Source: DASYAE01 sp036501535 (lineage in GTDB: Bacteria > Actinomycetota > Actinomycetes > Streptomycetales > Catenulisporaceae). From it: a stretch of DNA of 29,442 bases. The stretch covers positions 1-29,442 of the forward strand of contig DASYAE010000123.1 in the NCBI GenBank assembly GCA_036501535.1. Reading direction: 5' to 3'. Made by a program: the position numbers and the translations under genes. Positions 1 to 7,086 of the stretch are shown here, in pieces; within the stretch, counting starts at the first letter, position 1; the number at the start of each line of letters is the position of its first letter. The notes under the pieces were generated by a model. It did not search any database. It was not told the DNA's origin and worked only from the letters and a program-made list of their open reading frames with translations.

Positions 1-181
1 TCGCCATCGCGAAATACACCATGACATGCGCCGGAAGCTTCGCATCCGAACACTTCGCACCCCTGCCGAACTCCGCCACCGCGTCATCGATCACCACGCG
101 CGGCACCACCGCCGCCAACAACCCGACCGAGACATGATCCGCCAAACGGCCCGACAGAGCCCCCACAGCACTATGCGACAC
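1..181 (-). CDS. IS4-family transposase, N-terminal part (runs off the left edge)
   Basis: Only about 60 residues of the N-terminus are in the window; the gene continues leftwards past position 1. The reading begins V-S-H-S-A-V-G-A-L-S-G-R-L-A-D-H, continues through a V-V-P-R-x-V-I-D-D-A segment, and ends in P-A-H-V-M-V-Y-F-A-M-A. This matches the N-terminal domain that precedes the DDE catalytic domain in actinobacterial IS4-type transposases. I chose the GTG at 179-181; a TTG further upstream (about 202) is possible, but the family usually starts at the S-H-S-A segment. Whether the copy is intact cannot be judged. It marks the left end of the window as mobile-element territory. Confidence 0.72.
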   Translation of the reverse strand, partial: MSHSAVGALSGRLADHVSVGLLAAVVPRVVIDDAVAEFGRGAKCSDAKLPAHVMVYFAMA

Positions 182-257
182 CCACCGACCGTAACGCCCC
201 CCCAATCACGACACGAACACACAGGTCACAAGCCCGACCCCACCACGCTGAGCGGCA

Positions 258-287
258 TTGGGTTCTGCATCGTCCTGCGCGTAAACT
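258..287 (+). promoter_or_regulatory. Candidate promoter ahead of the DUF429 gene
   Basis: TTGGGT (258-263) and TAAACT (282-287) are separated by 18 bp, close to the housekeeping -35/-10 pattern. They lie about 120 bp before the DUF429 start. They also sit near where the outer end of the IS4-type element should be, so an insertion-derived outward promoter is possible. This rests on sequence pattern alone. Confidence 0.33.
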
Positions 288-406
288 CGTCCAGCACCTA
301 TGGCTACCAGGCGGCGGAGTTCGTGGCCGACGTCACAAACGCAGCTTTCGCCGACCATCGGCGCCCCTCGGTCGCGATGGGGAACTCGTCTGGAAGTTGA
401 CGGTAC

Positions 407-1198
407 ATGACGGGCGAGTTCGTGATCGGCATCGATCTGGCCGCCGAACCGGCCAAGACAGCGCTCGCCCGCATCCAGTGGGCACCATCAGGCGCGGTCG
501 TGCGGGACCTCGTCGTCGGCATCGACGACGACACTGCCCTTAGCGAACTGACGTCGGTGGAAAAGGCGGGCATCGACTCTCCGCTCGGCTGGCCGGACTC
601 GTTCACCACGTTCGTCACGCAACACCGAGCCGGCAGCGTCGCAAACCCGGGGTACGCCCAGGATAAGCACGGTCGTCGCCAGGTGCTGTGGCGTCTGACC
701 GATGAGGTGGTCCGCGTCAGAACCGGTCTCGTGCCGCTCAGCGTCGCCGCTGACCGCATCGCCCATGTCGCCCTGCGCTGTGCCGTGCTCCAAGCCCGTC
801 TCGCGGAGGCGGGCCGTCCAGTGGACCGCACGGGGGCCGGCGCCCTCGTCGAGGTCTATCCCGCCGGATCCCTGCGTGCCTGGGGCCTGCCGTACCGCCG
901 TTACAAAGGGACCGCTGGGGCCGCCGCGCTCAACACGGCAGTCAGCAAACTTCTCGACAAGGCGCCATGGCTGGACCTGGGCGAATTCGAGAAGCGCTGC
1001 CGCACGCGCGACGACGCCTTCGATGCTGTCATCGCCGCGCTCACAGCACGCGCCGCCGCCATGGGATCAACCCTTCGACCAGAGCCCGAACAACTCGACC
1101 AGGCACGCGCCGAAGGATGGATCGCAGTGCCCACATCCCCACTTCAATTGTTAGAACCTCACGCCATCGCCCACCAACTCGCCCTCAGCGACGAATAG
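407..1198 (+). CDS. DUF429 domain protein, predicted RNase H-like nuclease
   Basis: The 263-residue protein has the DUF429 layout. G-I-D (Asp10) lies on a first strand and I-D-S-P-L-G-W-P (Asp57) follows. Next come the W-R-x-T-D segment (95-99) and V-E-V-Y-P-A-G (148-154), and then R-D-D-A-F-D-A-V-I-A-A (201-211). The acidic residues fit the RNase H-like catalytic core predicted for this family; the substrate is unknown. The ATG at 407 follows a GGAAG about 10 nt upstream. The gene lies between an IS4-type transposase and an unrecognised coiled-coil gene, and a hairpin follows at 1243-1288. DUF429 genes are often scattered in variable regions, so a nuclease role in the accessory genome is plausible but unproven. 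Confidence 0.88.
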   Translation: MTGEFVIGIDLAAEPAKTALARIQWAPSGAVVRDLVVGIDDDTALSELTSVEKAGIDSPLGWPDSFTTFVTQHRAGSVANPGYAQDKHGRRQVLWRLTDEVVRVRTGLVPLSVAADRIAHVALRCAVLQARLAEAGRPVDRTGAGALVEVYPAGSLRAWGLPYRRYKGTAGAAALNTAVSKLLDKAPWLDLGEFEKRCRTRDDAFDAVIAALTARAAAMGSTLRPEPEQLDQARAEGWIAVPTSPLQLLEPHAIAHQLALSDE

Positions 1199-1242
1199 GA
1201 CTCGCCTCCCTGCTGCAGCCACTGCCCCAACGTGCTCGGGCA

Positions 1243-1288
1243 CACCCGATCGAGTGGGCGCCGTGGCGCGCGCCGACTCGATCGGGTG
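1243..1288. terminator. Strong hairpin after the DUF429 gene, possible terminator
   Basis: A perfect 13-bp inverted repeat (1243-1255 with 1276-1288) encloses 20 nt. A second 5-bp GC stem continues inside it after one mismatch. It starts 44 nt after the DUF429 stop and has no U-tract, as is common for actinobacterial terminators. Because the arms are long and perfect, an operator for the next gene (start 1438) is an alternative. Confidence 0.5.
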
Positions 1289-1437
1289 AATGGATGGCTG
1301 ATCCCGTTGCGCCATTCCGGATGAAGGTCCACGGTGAGCCAAGATGCATCGGCGCTGGTCCGTGGCCCGCGACATGCCCTGCCGAGGGTGCCGGGCGAGC
1401 ACGGCGAGCGTCAGCAGCAGGCGGCCGAGGGACTGGC

Positions 1438-2601
1438 ATGGCGACACGATCCAGATCGCGAATCCAAAGCGACAGCACGCTGATCGTCAAGCACGACGGG
1501 CTGCTGTGGAAGTCGGCTGCGGGCGGGACCGTCAGCTTCGAGGCGTTCCTGAGCGCGAAGGCCCGGTTGACGCAGATCATGGACGACCAGTCATGGAATC
1601 CGTGGAATCGGGAGAGCCACGATCAAGAGTTATCCCGCCTTGAGGAAGTCCTCGACCAGTGGACTCGGGCGGAACCGGGCTTTCGACCGCTGACGGACCA
1701 GGAATTCGAGCAACGCTGCGAACAGCGACGCACGCAGCGAGAAGCCGAACAGGCGGAACAAGCCCGGCAGCGTGAGGCCCGCAAGAAGCTCTACAACCCC
1801 GCCCGGGAAGCCGCCCGCCTAGAACTGCTCGAAAACGAGTCCCTCATCAGGCACAAGCAAACCGAGCTCGCTGAACTGCGCGACGGCACCCGTTTCCCGA
1901 GCATGGACAGCCGACGGCGCACCGAGGAGATAACAACTCTCGAGCGGTCGCTCGACGACCGCCTGGCCCGCGTCGTCCGCCTGCGCGACCAAGTCGGGGA
2001 CGTCGAGACGGTCGTCGACGCCAACGGCGCCCTGCCCGGCGAGCGGCGTGAGACAGCGCTCAGCATGTTCCGCACTTGGCGATACTGCGAAGTGACACGC
2101 CTGCGCAAGCGCCTCGACACCGCCAGGACCACGCTGAAAACCACGGACGACAAGGCGGCGAAGAGCAAGATACGCACTCAGATCAGCCTGGACGGGTGCA
2201 GGCTCGAAGCCCTGCTCGCGGTCCCCCGCCCGACCGCCGACCAGATGTGCGCCGACTACCCCCACCCCGTGGCCTGGGACTGCTGGAGTACCACCGGCGG
2301 CATGGCCTTCTACGCCGGCCCGTGCCCCCGGTGGCCCGGCTGGGCCGCCCGCGTGCGCAAAGCCCGCGAAATCCTCATGTCCGCGCCCAGCCCAGCCGCA
2401 CCCGCAGCGCCACGTGCTCAGCCACTCGCGGTCATCCCCTCCGGCCTGCCGCTGACCGAACTTATGGCCAGACTCGCCGAGATCCAAGCCGCCCACCCCG
2501 ACGCCCGCGCCACACGCGGACGAGCGAACCGATGGGAGGTCTGGCCCGCGGAGGACGCGGCGGAACGCACACCCTCAAGAGCAGCTTCGCCTCCGCTATA
2601 G
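1438..2601 (+). CDS. Hypothetical coiled-coil protein with a Cys/Trp-rich C-terminal motif
   Basis: I do not recognise this 387-residue protein. Residues 1-60 are mixed. Residues about 85-250 are very rich in Glu, Gln, Arg and Lys with heptad-like leucine spacing, indicating long coiled coils broken near 185-200. A conserved-looking patch follows at 270-302 with Cys271, Cys282 and Cys296 among aromatic residues (Y-P-H-P, D-C-W, G-P-C-P-R-W-P-G-W), which could bind metal. The tail is Ala/Pro-rich. I chose ATG 1438 because GAGGGA (1427-1432) sits 5 nt upstream. The open frame extends back to 967, but that part overlaps the DUF429 gene and is not coding-like. No close downstream partner is present. 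Confidence 0.68.
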   Translation: MATRSRSRIQSDSTLIVKHDGLLWKSAAGGTVSFEAFLSAKARLTQIMDDQSWNPWNRESHDQELSRLEEVLDQWTRAEPGFRPLTDQEFEQRCEQRRTQREAEQAEQARQREARKKLYNPAREAARLELLENESLIRHKQTELAELRDGTRFPSMDSRRRTEEITTLERSLDDRLARVVRLRDQVGDVETVVDANGALPGERRETALSMFRTWRYCEVTRLRKRLDTARTTLKTTDDKAAKSKIRTQISLDGCRLEALLAVPRPTADQMCADYPHPVAWDCWSTTGGMAFYAGPCPRWPGWAARVRKAREILMSAPSPAAPAAPRAQPLAVIPSGLPLTELMARLAEIQAAHPDARATRGRANRWEVWPAEDAAERTPSRAASPPL

Positions 2602-3290
2602 TGAGCGCCGCCATCTCAGCCTCAGTACGCAGCCCGGCAACCGTTTTGCGCCCCGCGCCGACCACGACGATCCCGATTCGGGCGCGGCCACAACCTGGCG
2701 GCCTGGCAACGCATCGAATGCGCGGAGATTATTAGCCGCATCGGCAGCCCGTCCGCTCCGCCGTCGAATCCGCCGCTGCCGCTCAGACTCGCGGCTTTGC
2801 AGGGACACGGTGATCGTGTGCGGATCCGCCGGGGTTGCAGCGCCGCTACATCCACAAGGCGATCCACCCTGGCGATAACAGCGCCACGGATGGGGCGCAC
2901 GTCCGCGCCAGCGCAACCACAGTGACCAGCTACGCCGCCCCAACCCCGTCCGGCCCGTAGGGTGGCGCACAGGGCCATCCCGGCCCCAACAGATCGCCAA
3001 CGGCACCGCTCGCGCCACAATGGCACCCGCCGATACCTTTAGGCACCGGTTGCGCCGCACCTGAAAGGATCTCAGCAAAAGTAGATCGCATGCGAATTCA
3101 GGTACGACGACGAAAATAGACCTCCTTGGAGAGTGCTCAGCCGGTAGCGAAATGTCGCGAAAAACACGACCCGGTTGGTGGCAAAATCGCCATATGAACC
3201 TTGCGACGCGCTGACCTGCGGAAACGCGGACGACTCTGCATGGTGCTGACCTGGTGCTGACCCGCAGCGACATTTCGGACACCAAGAAAA
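2602..3290. other. Gene-poor stretch between the coiled-coil gene and rnpB
   Basis: About 690 bp without a convincing gene. Several open frames cross it on the minus strand, but their translations are Arg/Pro/Gly-rich and match nothing I know. Part of the stretch (about 3060-3240) is less GC-rich than its surroundings. A perfect 11-bp tandem repeat, TGGTGCTGACC twice, is at 3241-3262. The stretch may hold decayed mobile DNA, but no recombinase or tRNA remnant can be identified. Confidence 0.5.
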
Positions 3291-3292
3291 GG

Positions 3293-3320
3293 CAAAACCC
3301 CAGGCCAGAAGGCCTGGGGT
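3293..3320 (-). terminator. Rho-independent terminator of rnpB
   Basis: On the minus strand a perfect 10-bp stem (3311-3320 with 3297-3306) closes a 4-nt loop and is followed at once by a run of four T, then GCC and more T. It begins right after the mature RNase P RNA 3' end. This is one of the few classical intrinsic terminators in the window. Confidence 0.85.
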
Positions 3321-3737
3321 GCAGCGAGACCGGCCTGTAAGCCGGGTTCTGTACGCGCTCTGGGAGTGCGTGGCGGCCATCCATCTACGGCGCGCGTTGC
3401 CGCGTGCCTCCAGCGGTCTACCCGCGAGCTTGGGCGGGCCGCCCTCGGACGCTCGCGCGGGCGGGGCTTGCGCTCCGCCCTTTTTTGACCTTGCTCCGGG
3501 TGGGGTTTACCTAGCCGCCCGGGTCGCCCCGGGCGCTGGTGGGCTCTTACCCCGCCGTTTCACCCTTACCGCCGGGCGCCTTTCGGTGTCCGGCGGCGGT
3601 CTTTTCTCTGTGGCACTGTCCCGCGGGTCGCCCCGGGTTGGTGTTGCCAACCACCCTGCCCTGTGGAGCCCGGACTTTCCTCGGGCCTCGGCATCCGTCG
3701 GGTGCCGGGGTCCGCGGCCGCCCGACCGACTCGCCGC
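3321..3737 (-). ncRNA. rnpB: RNase P RNA (bacterial type A)
   Basis: This is the catalytic RNA of RNase P, which trims tRNA 5' leaders. The minus strand shows the universal blocks in order: GAGGAAAGTCCGGGCTCC near the 5' end, ACAGGGCAGGGTGGTTG, AGTGCCACAGAGAA, GGTAAGGGTGAAACGG, GTAAGAGCCCACCAGC, the TAGGTAAACCCCACCCGG block, and ACAGAACCCGGCTTACAGGCC near the 3' end. A P1 helix can form between 3730-3734 and 3324-3328. The length of about 415 nt suits high-GC actinobacteria. The ends are approximate: the 5' end is placed about 7 nt after a TACACT -10 box (3744-3749) and the 3' end just before the terminator hairpin. Confidence 0.95.
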
Positions 3738-3743
3738 TCGGCA

Positions 3744-3749
3744 AGTGTA
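3744..3749 (-). promoter_or_regulatory. -10 element of the rnpB promoter
   Basis: TACACT on the minus strand lies 7-8 nt before the inferred RNase P RNA 5' end. A matching -35 is weak and would fall around the hdeD stop codon, so this promoter appears embedded in the 3' end of the neighbouring gene. Confidence 0.5.
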
Positions 3750-3759
3750 GGGCAATCCG

Positions 3760-4455
3760 TCAGGACCAGTAGAGCGCCGAGGTGGGGGTGTCCTTGAGCA
3801 GTCTGCGCACGGCGAGGCCGGTCATGATCGCGCTGATGCCGAGGAACACCAGGTAGAAGCCCAGGAGAAGGGCCATGAACAACAGGCCGAGGACCGGGAA
3901 GAACTCGATCAGCAGGCCGATGATCACATTGCAGACGCCGGTGATGATGGTGGCCGCGCGGCCTGCTCGGGTCGGGATGTCCTGGCGGCGCCAGCCGGCG
4001 AAGATCATGATCAGGCCGGCGACCATCCAGAACGCGCCGACCACGATGGCGAAGGCGGAGGCCGTGGCGAACAGGTTGATCAGGCAGACGATGCCGAGGA
4101 GCACTGCGAGCAGGCCGAGGATCACGGCCGCCACGCGGGAGCTGGTGTGGCCGCCGCGTAGGTGGAACGCGTGTGCGAAGCGGTAGACGCCGACGACCAG
4201 CAGGAAGACGCCGAACATGACGGTCAGCGCACCGATGGTGTGACCCGGCCAGACCACCACCGTGACGCCGAGGGCGACCGAGAGGACGCCGAAGGCGACG
4301 GGGATGCGCCAGACGCTGGCCCATTCGTGGGGGTCTCGCCGGTAGCCGGTCTGATCGGCGGATCGATTAGGGTTGCCGGGTCCCCGTCCTCCCGCGCCGC
4401 CTGCGCTCCCCGCGTCCCCGCGGTCCACGTTGTAACCGCCCAGTGCTTGACTCAT
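3760..4455 (-). CDS. HdeD family (DUF308) membrane protein
   Basis: The 231-residue protein has a Gly/Asn-rich soluble N-terminus (1-45) followed by six hydrophobic segments at about 51-70, 73-95, 107-129, 131-153, 166-185 and 187-210. The repeated pattern of paired helices with small residues (G-x-x-L-x-x-x-G) is that of the HdeD/DUF308 family. E. coli HdeD is linked to acid resistance; in actinobacteria the role is unknown. The ATG at 4453-4455 gives the expected family length. The gene is divergent from the mscS-like gene across about 190 bp and runs towards rnpB. Its last codons overlap the likely rnpB promoter region. Confidence 0.85.
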   Translation of the reverse strand: MSQALGGYNVDRGDAGSAGGAGGRGPGNPNRSADQTGYRRDPHEWASVWRIPVAFGVLSVALGVTVVVWPGHTIGALTVMFGVFLLVVGVYRFAHAFHLRGGHTSSRVAAVILGLLAVLLGIVCLINLFATASAFAIVVGAFWMVAGLIMIFAGWRRQDIPTRAGRAATIITGVCNVIIGLLIEFFPVLGLLFMALLLGFYLVFLGISAIMTGLAVRRLLKDTPTSALYWS

Positions 4456-4645
4456 CTCCGGCTCCCTGTCTCGCGCCGTGCTCGCGGTCGATGACCTCGG
4501 ATTTCATCGTCACACCAGGCGGTCCGACCGGCCCGTCGAGACTCGGGCGGGCGCGCGAAACTACGATGACCGGCTGATGGGCGGTTGAGCGGGGCGGGGC
4601 GGACTACTGGAATGAGCGGAAGCTGAAGGGAAGGCGGACTCGGCG

Positions 4646-5809
4646 ATGAACGATCCCGGCGCAGCCAGCGCGGCCGGCGCAGCTGGTGCAGCCAGTGCGG
4701 TGGGCGCGGCCGGGCCCGACAGGCAGGCCGAGGCGGCTGGCGCGGACGGGTCGGCGCAGGCCCAGGCATCGATGCCGGCGGGTCCTGCGTCGGTTGACGC
4801 GCCGTCGGTCGGTGTGGCGGCGGCTGAGGCGGAGTTGCTTGGTGCGGCACAGGTGGCGGCGGTTGAGGCGGCATCGGCGGCATCGGCATCGGTGGCGGCA
4901 GAGGGGACGGTGGACGGCGCGGGTGCGGGCGAAGCGGGCGTAGGTGGGGCGGATGGAGCGGGTAGGGCGGGCGCGGACGGTCCGCTGGCAGGGATTCCGC
5001 AGTCGCGGAGTGGTATCAAGCGGCCAATCACGCATACGCATGACCACCAGCACGCCAAGCATCCGCATAACCACAATCACAACCACAAGCACCAGCACGA
5101 GCACACCCACGAGCCGGGCCACGAGCGGGAGCACGAACACGGGCACGAGGACCATTCCGCGCTCGCTTCGATCACCAATGCGATAAGTGCGAACTTCCGG
5201 CGGGCCATCGTCGCCACGGTGGCTGCGTGTGCCGGGCTTGCGCTGACCTATGCTTCCGGCGGTGTCCTGCCGACGGACAATGCGCCGATCCGGTACTTCA
5301 ACTCGAATGCGCATCGCGGGCTCGGCGTGGCCTGCGCCTGCCTTGGGGCCGGGATCTTCCTTATCTTCGGGGTGACTGCGGTGCGGTCTGCCACGAAGGA
5401 GATCCTTAAGACCGTCCCGGACACCTTTGGTGACCACCGCAAGAACGGGCTGCGCTGGTTCTGCCTGCTGGTCGGGTATCTGCTGATCATCCTGGGCACG
5501 CTCGGCGCGCTGGACGTGCCGGTCGAGCGGCTTCTGGTCGGCGGCGCGGTGACCGGGGTGATTCTGGGCATCGCCGCGCAGCAGTCGCTCGGCAACCTCT
5601 TCGCCGGGCTGATGCTGCTGCTGACCCGGCCGTTCGAGATCGGGGACGAGGTCTCGCTGCGCTCCGGGCCGCTCGGCGGGGTGCTGACCGGGCTGGTCGC
5701 GGACATGAACCTGACCTATGTGAAGCTGGTCACCGAGCACGGCACGATCCTGTTGCCGAACTCCTCGATCGTCAGCGCAAGCATTGGGCCGCCGGGAGCA
5801 TTCGGCTAG
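4646..5809 (+). CDS. MscS-type mechanosensitive channel with Ala-rich and His-rich N-terminal extension
   Basis: The 387-residue membrane protein has three parts. Residues 1-125 are Ala/Gly-rich low complexity. Residues 130-170 hold 18 histidines in 41 positions, alternating with Asn, Glu, Lys and Gln. The rest is an MscS channel core: hydrophobic helices at about 186-205, 225-246 and 270-290, then a pore-lining helix with G-I-A-A-Q-Q-S-L-G-N-L-F-A-G (308-321) and the beta domain starting R-P-F-E-I-G-D-E-V (328-336). The family normally continues with a C-terminal alpha/beta cage. Here the protein ends soon after P-N-S-S-I-V (371-376), so the cage is missing. The histidine region suggests metal or pH sensing (inference). 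GAAGGGAAGG before the ATG is a good ribosome site. The stop codon lies in a 7-bp tandem repeat. Confidence 0.9.
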   Translation: MNDPGAASAAGAAGAASAVGAAGPDRQAEAAGADGSAQAQASMPAGPASVDAPSVGVAAAEAELLGAAQVAAVEAASAASASVAAEGTVDGAGAGEAGVGGADGAGRAGADGPLAGIPQSRSGIKRPITHTHDHQHAKHPHNHNHNHKHQHEHTHEPGHEREHEHGHEDHSALASITNAISANFRRAIVATVAACAGLALTYASGGVLPTDNAPIRYFNSNAHRGLGVACACLGAGIFLIFGVTAVRSATKEILKTVPDTFGDHRKNGLRWFCLLVGYLLIILGTLGALDVPVERLLVGGAVTGVILGIAAQQSLGNLFAGLMLLLTRPFEIGDEVSLRSGPLGGVLTGLVADMNLTYVKLVTEHGTILLPNSSIVSASIGPPGAFG

Positions 5810-5831
5810 TGGCTAGTGGCTAGCGGCTAGG
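5804..5831. repeat. Four tandem copies of a 7-bp GGCTAGN unit at the mscS stop
   Basis: GGCTAGT, GGCTAGT, GGCTAGC and GGCTAGG are head to tail. The first unit contains the mscS stop codon. Because the period is not a multiple of three, the successive TAG triplets close all three forward frames. The repeat sits between the convergent ends of mscS and the cobC-like gene. Confidence 0.9.
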
Positions 5832-5845
5832 GCTTGGCTCGGGGC

Positions 5846-7018
5846 TTATTGAGGCCAGGCTGCGATAAGCGCGTCAGTGACAGCGGGTTCGCGCACGGCG
5901 ATACGCAGCCAGTCCTGCCCTAGGCCGGGGAAGGTGTCGCCGCGGCGGAGTGCGAAGCCGGCGTCGCGGAGGTGCTGCCTTATGGTGTCGGCGCCGCGCG
6001 CGTGGACGAGGACGAACGGAGCGCGTGGCCTATCCTCGACGGCCGCTGCGGGTAGGTGCACGCCGGATAGGGCGGCGAGACGCTGTTCTAGGTAGCGGCG
6101 GTCGGCTTCGGCGCGGACTGCTAGTTCCTCGGCTTCTGCGACTGCGTGCGGCTCGCTGCACGCGGTCGCTGCGGCCAGGGCCGGGCTCGAGACCGACCAG
6201 AGCGGCTGTCCGCGACGCAGACGGTCCAGGAGGTGCGTAGCGCCCAGGACGTAGCCGATGCGGAGGCCGGCCAGGCCCCAGGTCTTCGTCAGGCTGCGGA
6301 TGACCAGGATCTGAGGTGCCTTGCGGCTGCTCGTCGCGGCCAGCGAGTGGGCCTCACCCGGGATCGCGTCGATGAATGCCTCATCCACGACCAGGACCCG
6401 GCCCGGTACCGCCGCCAAGGCTGCCAGGGTCTGCGCGGGATGGAGGACGGCGGTCGGGTTCGTCGGGTTCCCGACGAGCACGAGGTCGGCGTCTGCCGGG
6501 ATCAGGTCCGGATCGAGTGCGAAGCCGTCGCTCTCATCAAGCAGCACGCGCTCGACGCGGTGCCCGGCGGCGCATAGTGCCGCCTCCGGCTCGGTGAACT
6601 GTGGGTGCACGACGACGGCTCGACGCGGCACGAACGCGTGCGCGATAAGCACAAAGGCCTCCGCTGCGCCCGACGTAAGGAGGACTTCGCGGGGGTCGCG
6701 TCCGTGTCGCGCGGCTACGGCAGCGGTTGCTCGTGCAGGATCCGGATATGCCGCAAGACCGGTGAGTGAGGCCGCTATCCGCTCGAGCAGCCAGGGGGGC
6801 GGGTGCGGTACCCGCACGTTGACCGCGAGATCGACCAGCCCTGCGGCCACGTCCTGGTCGCCGTGGTGGCTCAGGTCGACGTCGTCCGCGTACCGGCCGC
6901 GGCGGGTCGAGACGCTGCCGACGCCGCCGACACCGCCAACGCCGCTGTGGCCATCCGTATCGGATGGCCACTCGCGCGCCCAAACGGCGCCGCCGGGATC
7001 GGCCGGTCCCTCCTGCAC
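5846..7018 (-). CDS. cobC: CobC-like PLP-dependent aminotransferase/decarboxylase for cobalamin synthesis
   Basis: This is a fold-type I PLP enzyme of the histidinol-phosphate aminotransferase type. In the cobalamin setting such proteins are annotated as L-threonine-O-3-phosphate decarboxylase, which supplies aminopropanol phosphate for CobD. Visible landmarks, numbered from the chosen start, are H-H-G-D (51-54), D-L-A-V-N (63-67), the N-P-T-N-P-T loop (184-189), V-D-E-A-F (211-215), the PLP lysine in S-L-T-K-T-W-G-L (Lys245) and G-L-R-I-G-Y with Arg253. The start is uncertain: no ATG/GTG lies close before the conserved H-H-G-D, so I used the GTG at 7016-7018. This adds a 45-residue low-complexity leader encoded partly by 9-bp repeats. 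The open frame reaches 8119, but that part is antisense to cobD. The gene is divergent from cobD across about 68 bp. Confidence 0.88.
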   Translation of the reverse strand: MQEGPADPGGAVWAREWPSDTDGHSGVGGVGGVGSVSTRRGRYADDVDLSHHGDQDVAAGLVDLAVNVRVPHPPPWLLERIAASLTGLAAYPDPARATAAVAARHGRDPREVLLTSGAAEAFVLIAHAFVPRRAVVVHPQFTEPEAALCAAGHRVERVLLDESDGFALDPDLIPADADLVLVGNPTNPTAVLHPAQTLAALAAVPGRVLVVDEAFIDAIPGEAHSLAATSSRKAPQILVIRSLTKTWGLAGLRIGYVLGATHLLDRLRRGQPLWSVSSPALAAATACSEPHAVAEAEELAVRAEADRRYLEQRLAALSGVHLPAAAVEDRPRAPFVLVHARGADTIRQHLRDAGFALRRGDTFPGLGQDWLRIAVREPAVTDALIAAWPQ

Positions 7019-7086
7019 CGTCGCATTCTCGCCGGGCCGTGTCCGGCACACCAATCCGGGCGCCCATCGACGGCCTTCGCCCCGGT

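Noticed and set aside
967..1437. Upstream extension of the coiled-coil gene to 544 codons
   Set aside because: It overlaps the DUF429 gene in another frame and crosses a strong hairpin. The ATG at 1438 has a good ribosome site.
2596..3384. Minus-strand gene of 262 codons overlapping the rnpB 3' end
   Set aside because: It runs through the RNase P RNA and its terminator, and its product has no coherent domain.
7019..7086. Cobalamin riboswitch between the divergent cob genes
   Set aside because: The gap is only 68 bp and no B12-box-like sequence was seen. A riboswitch would need about 200 nt.
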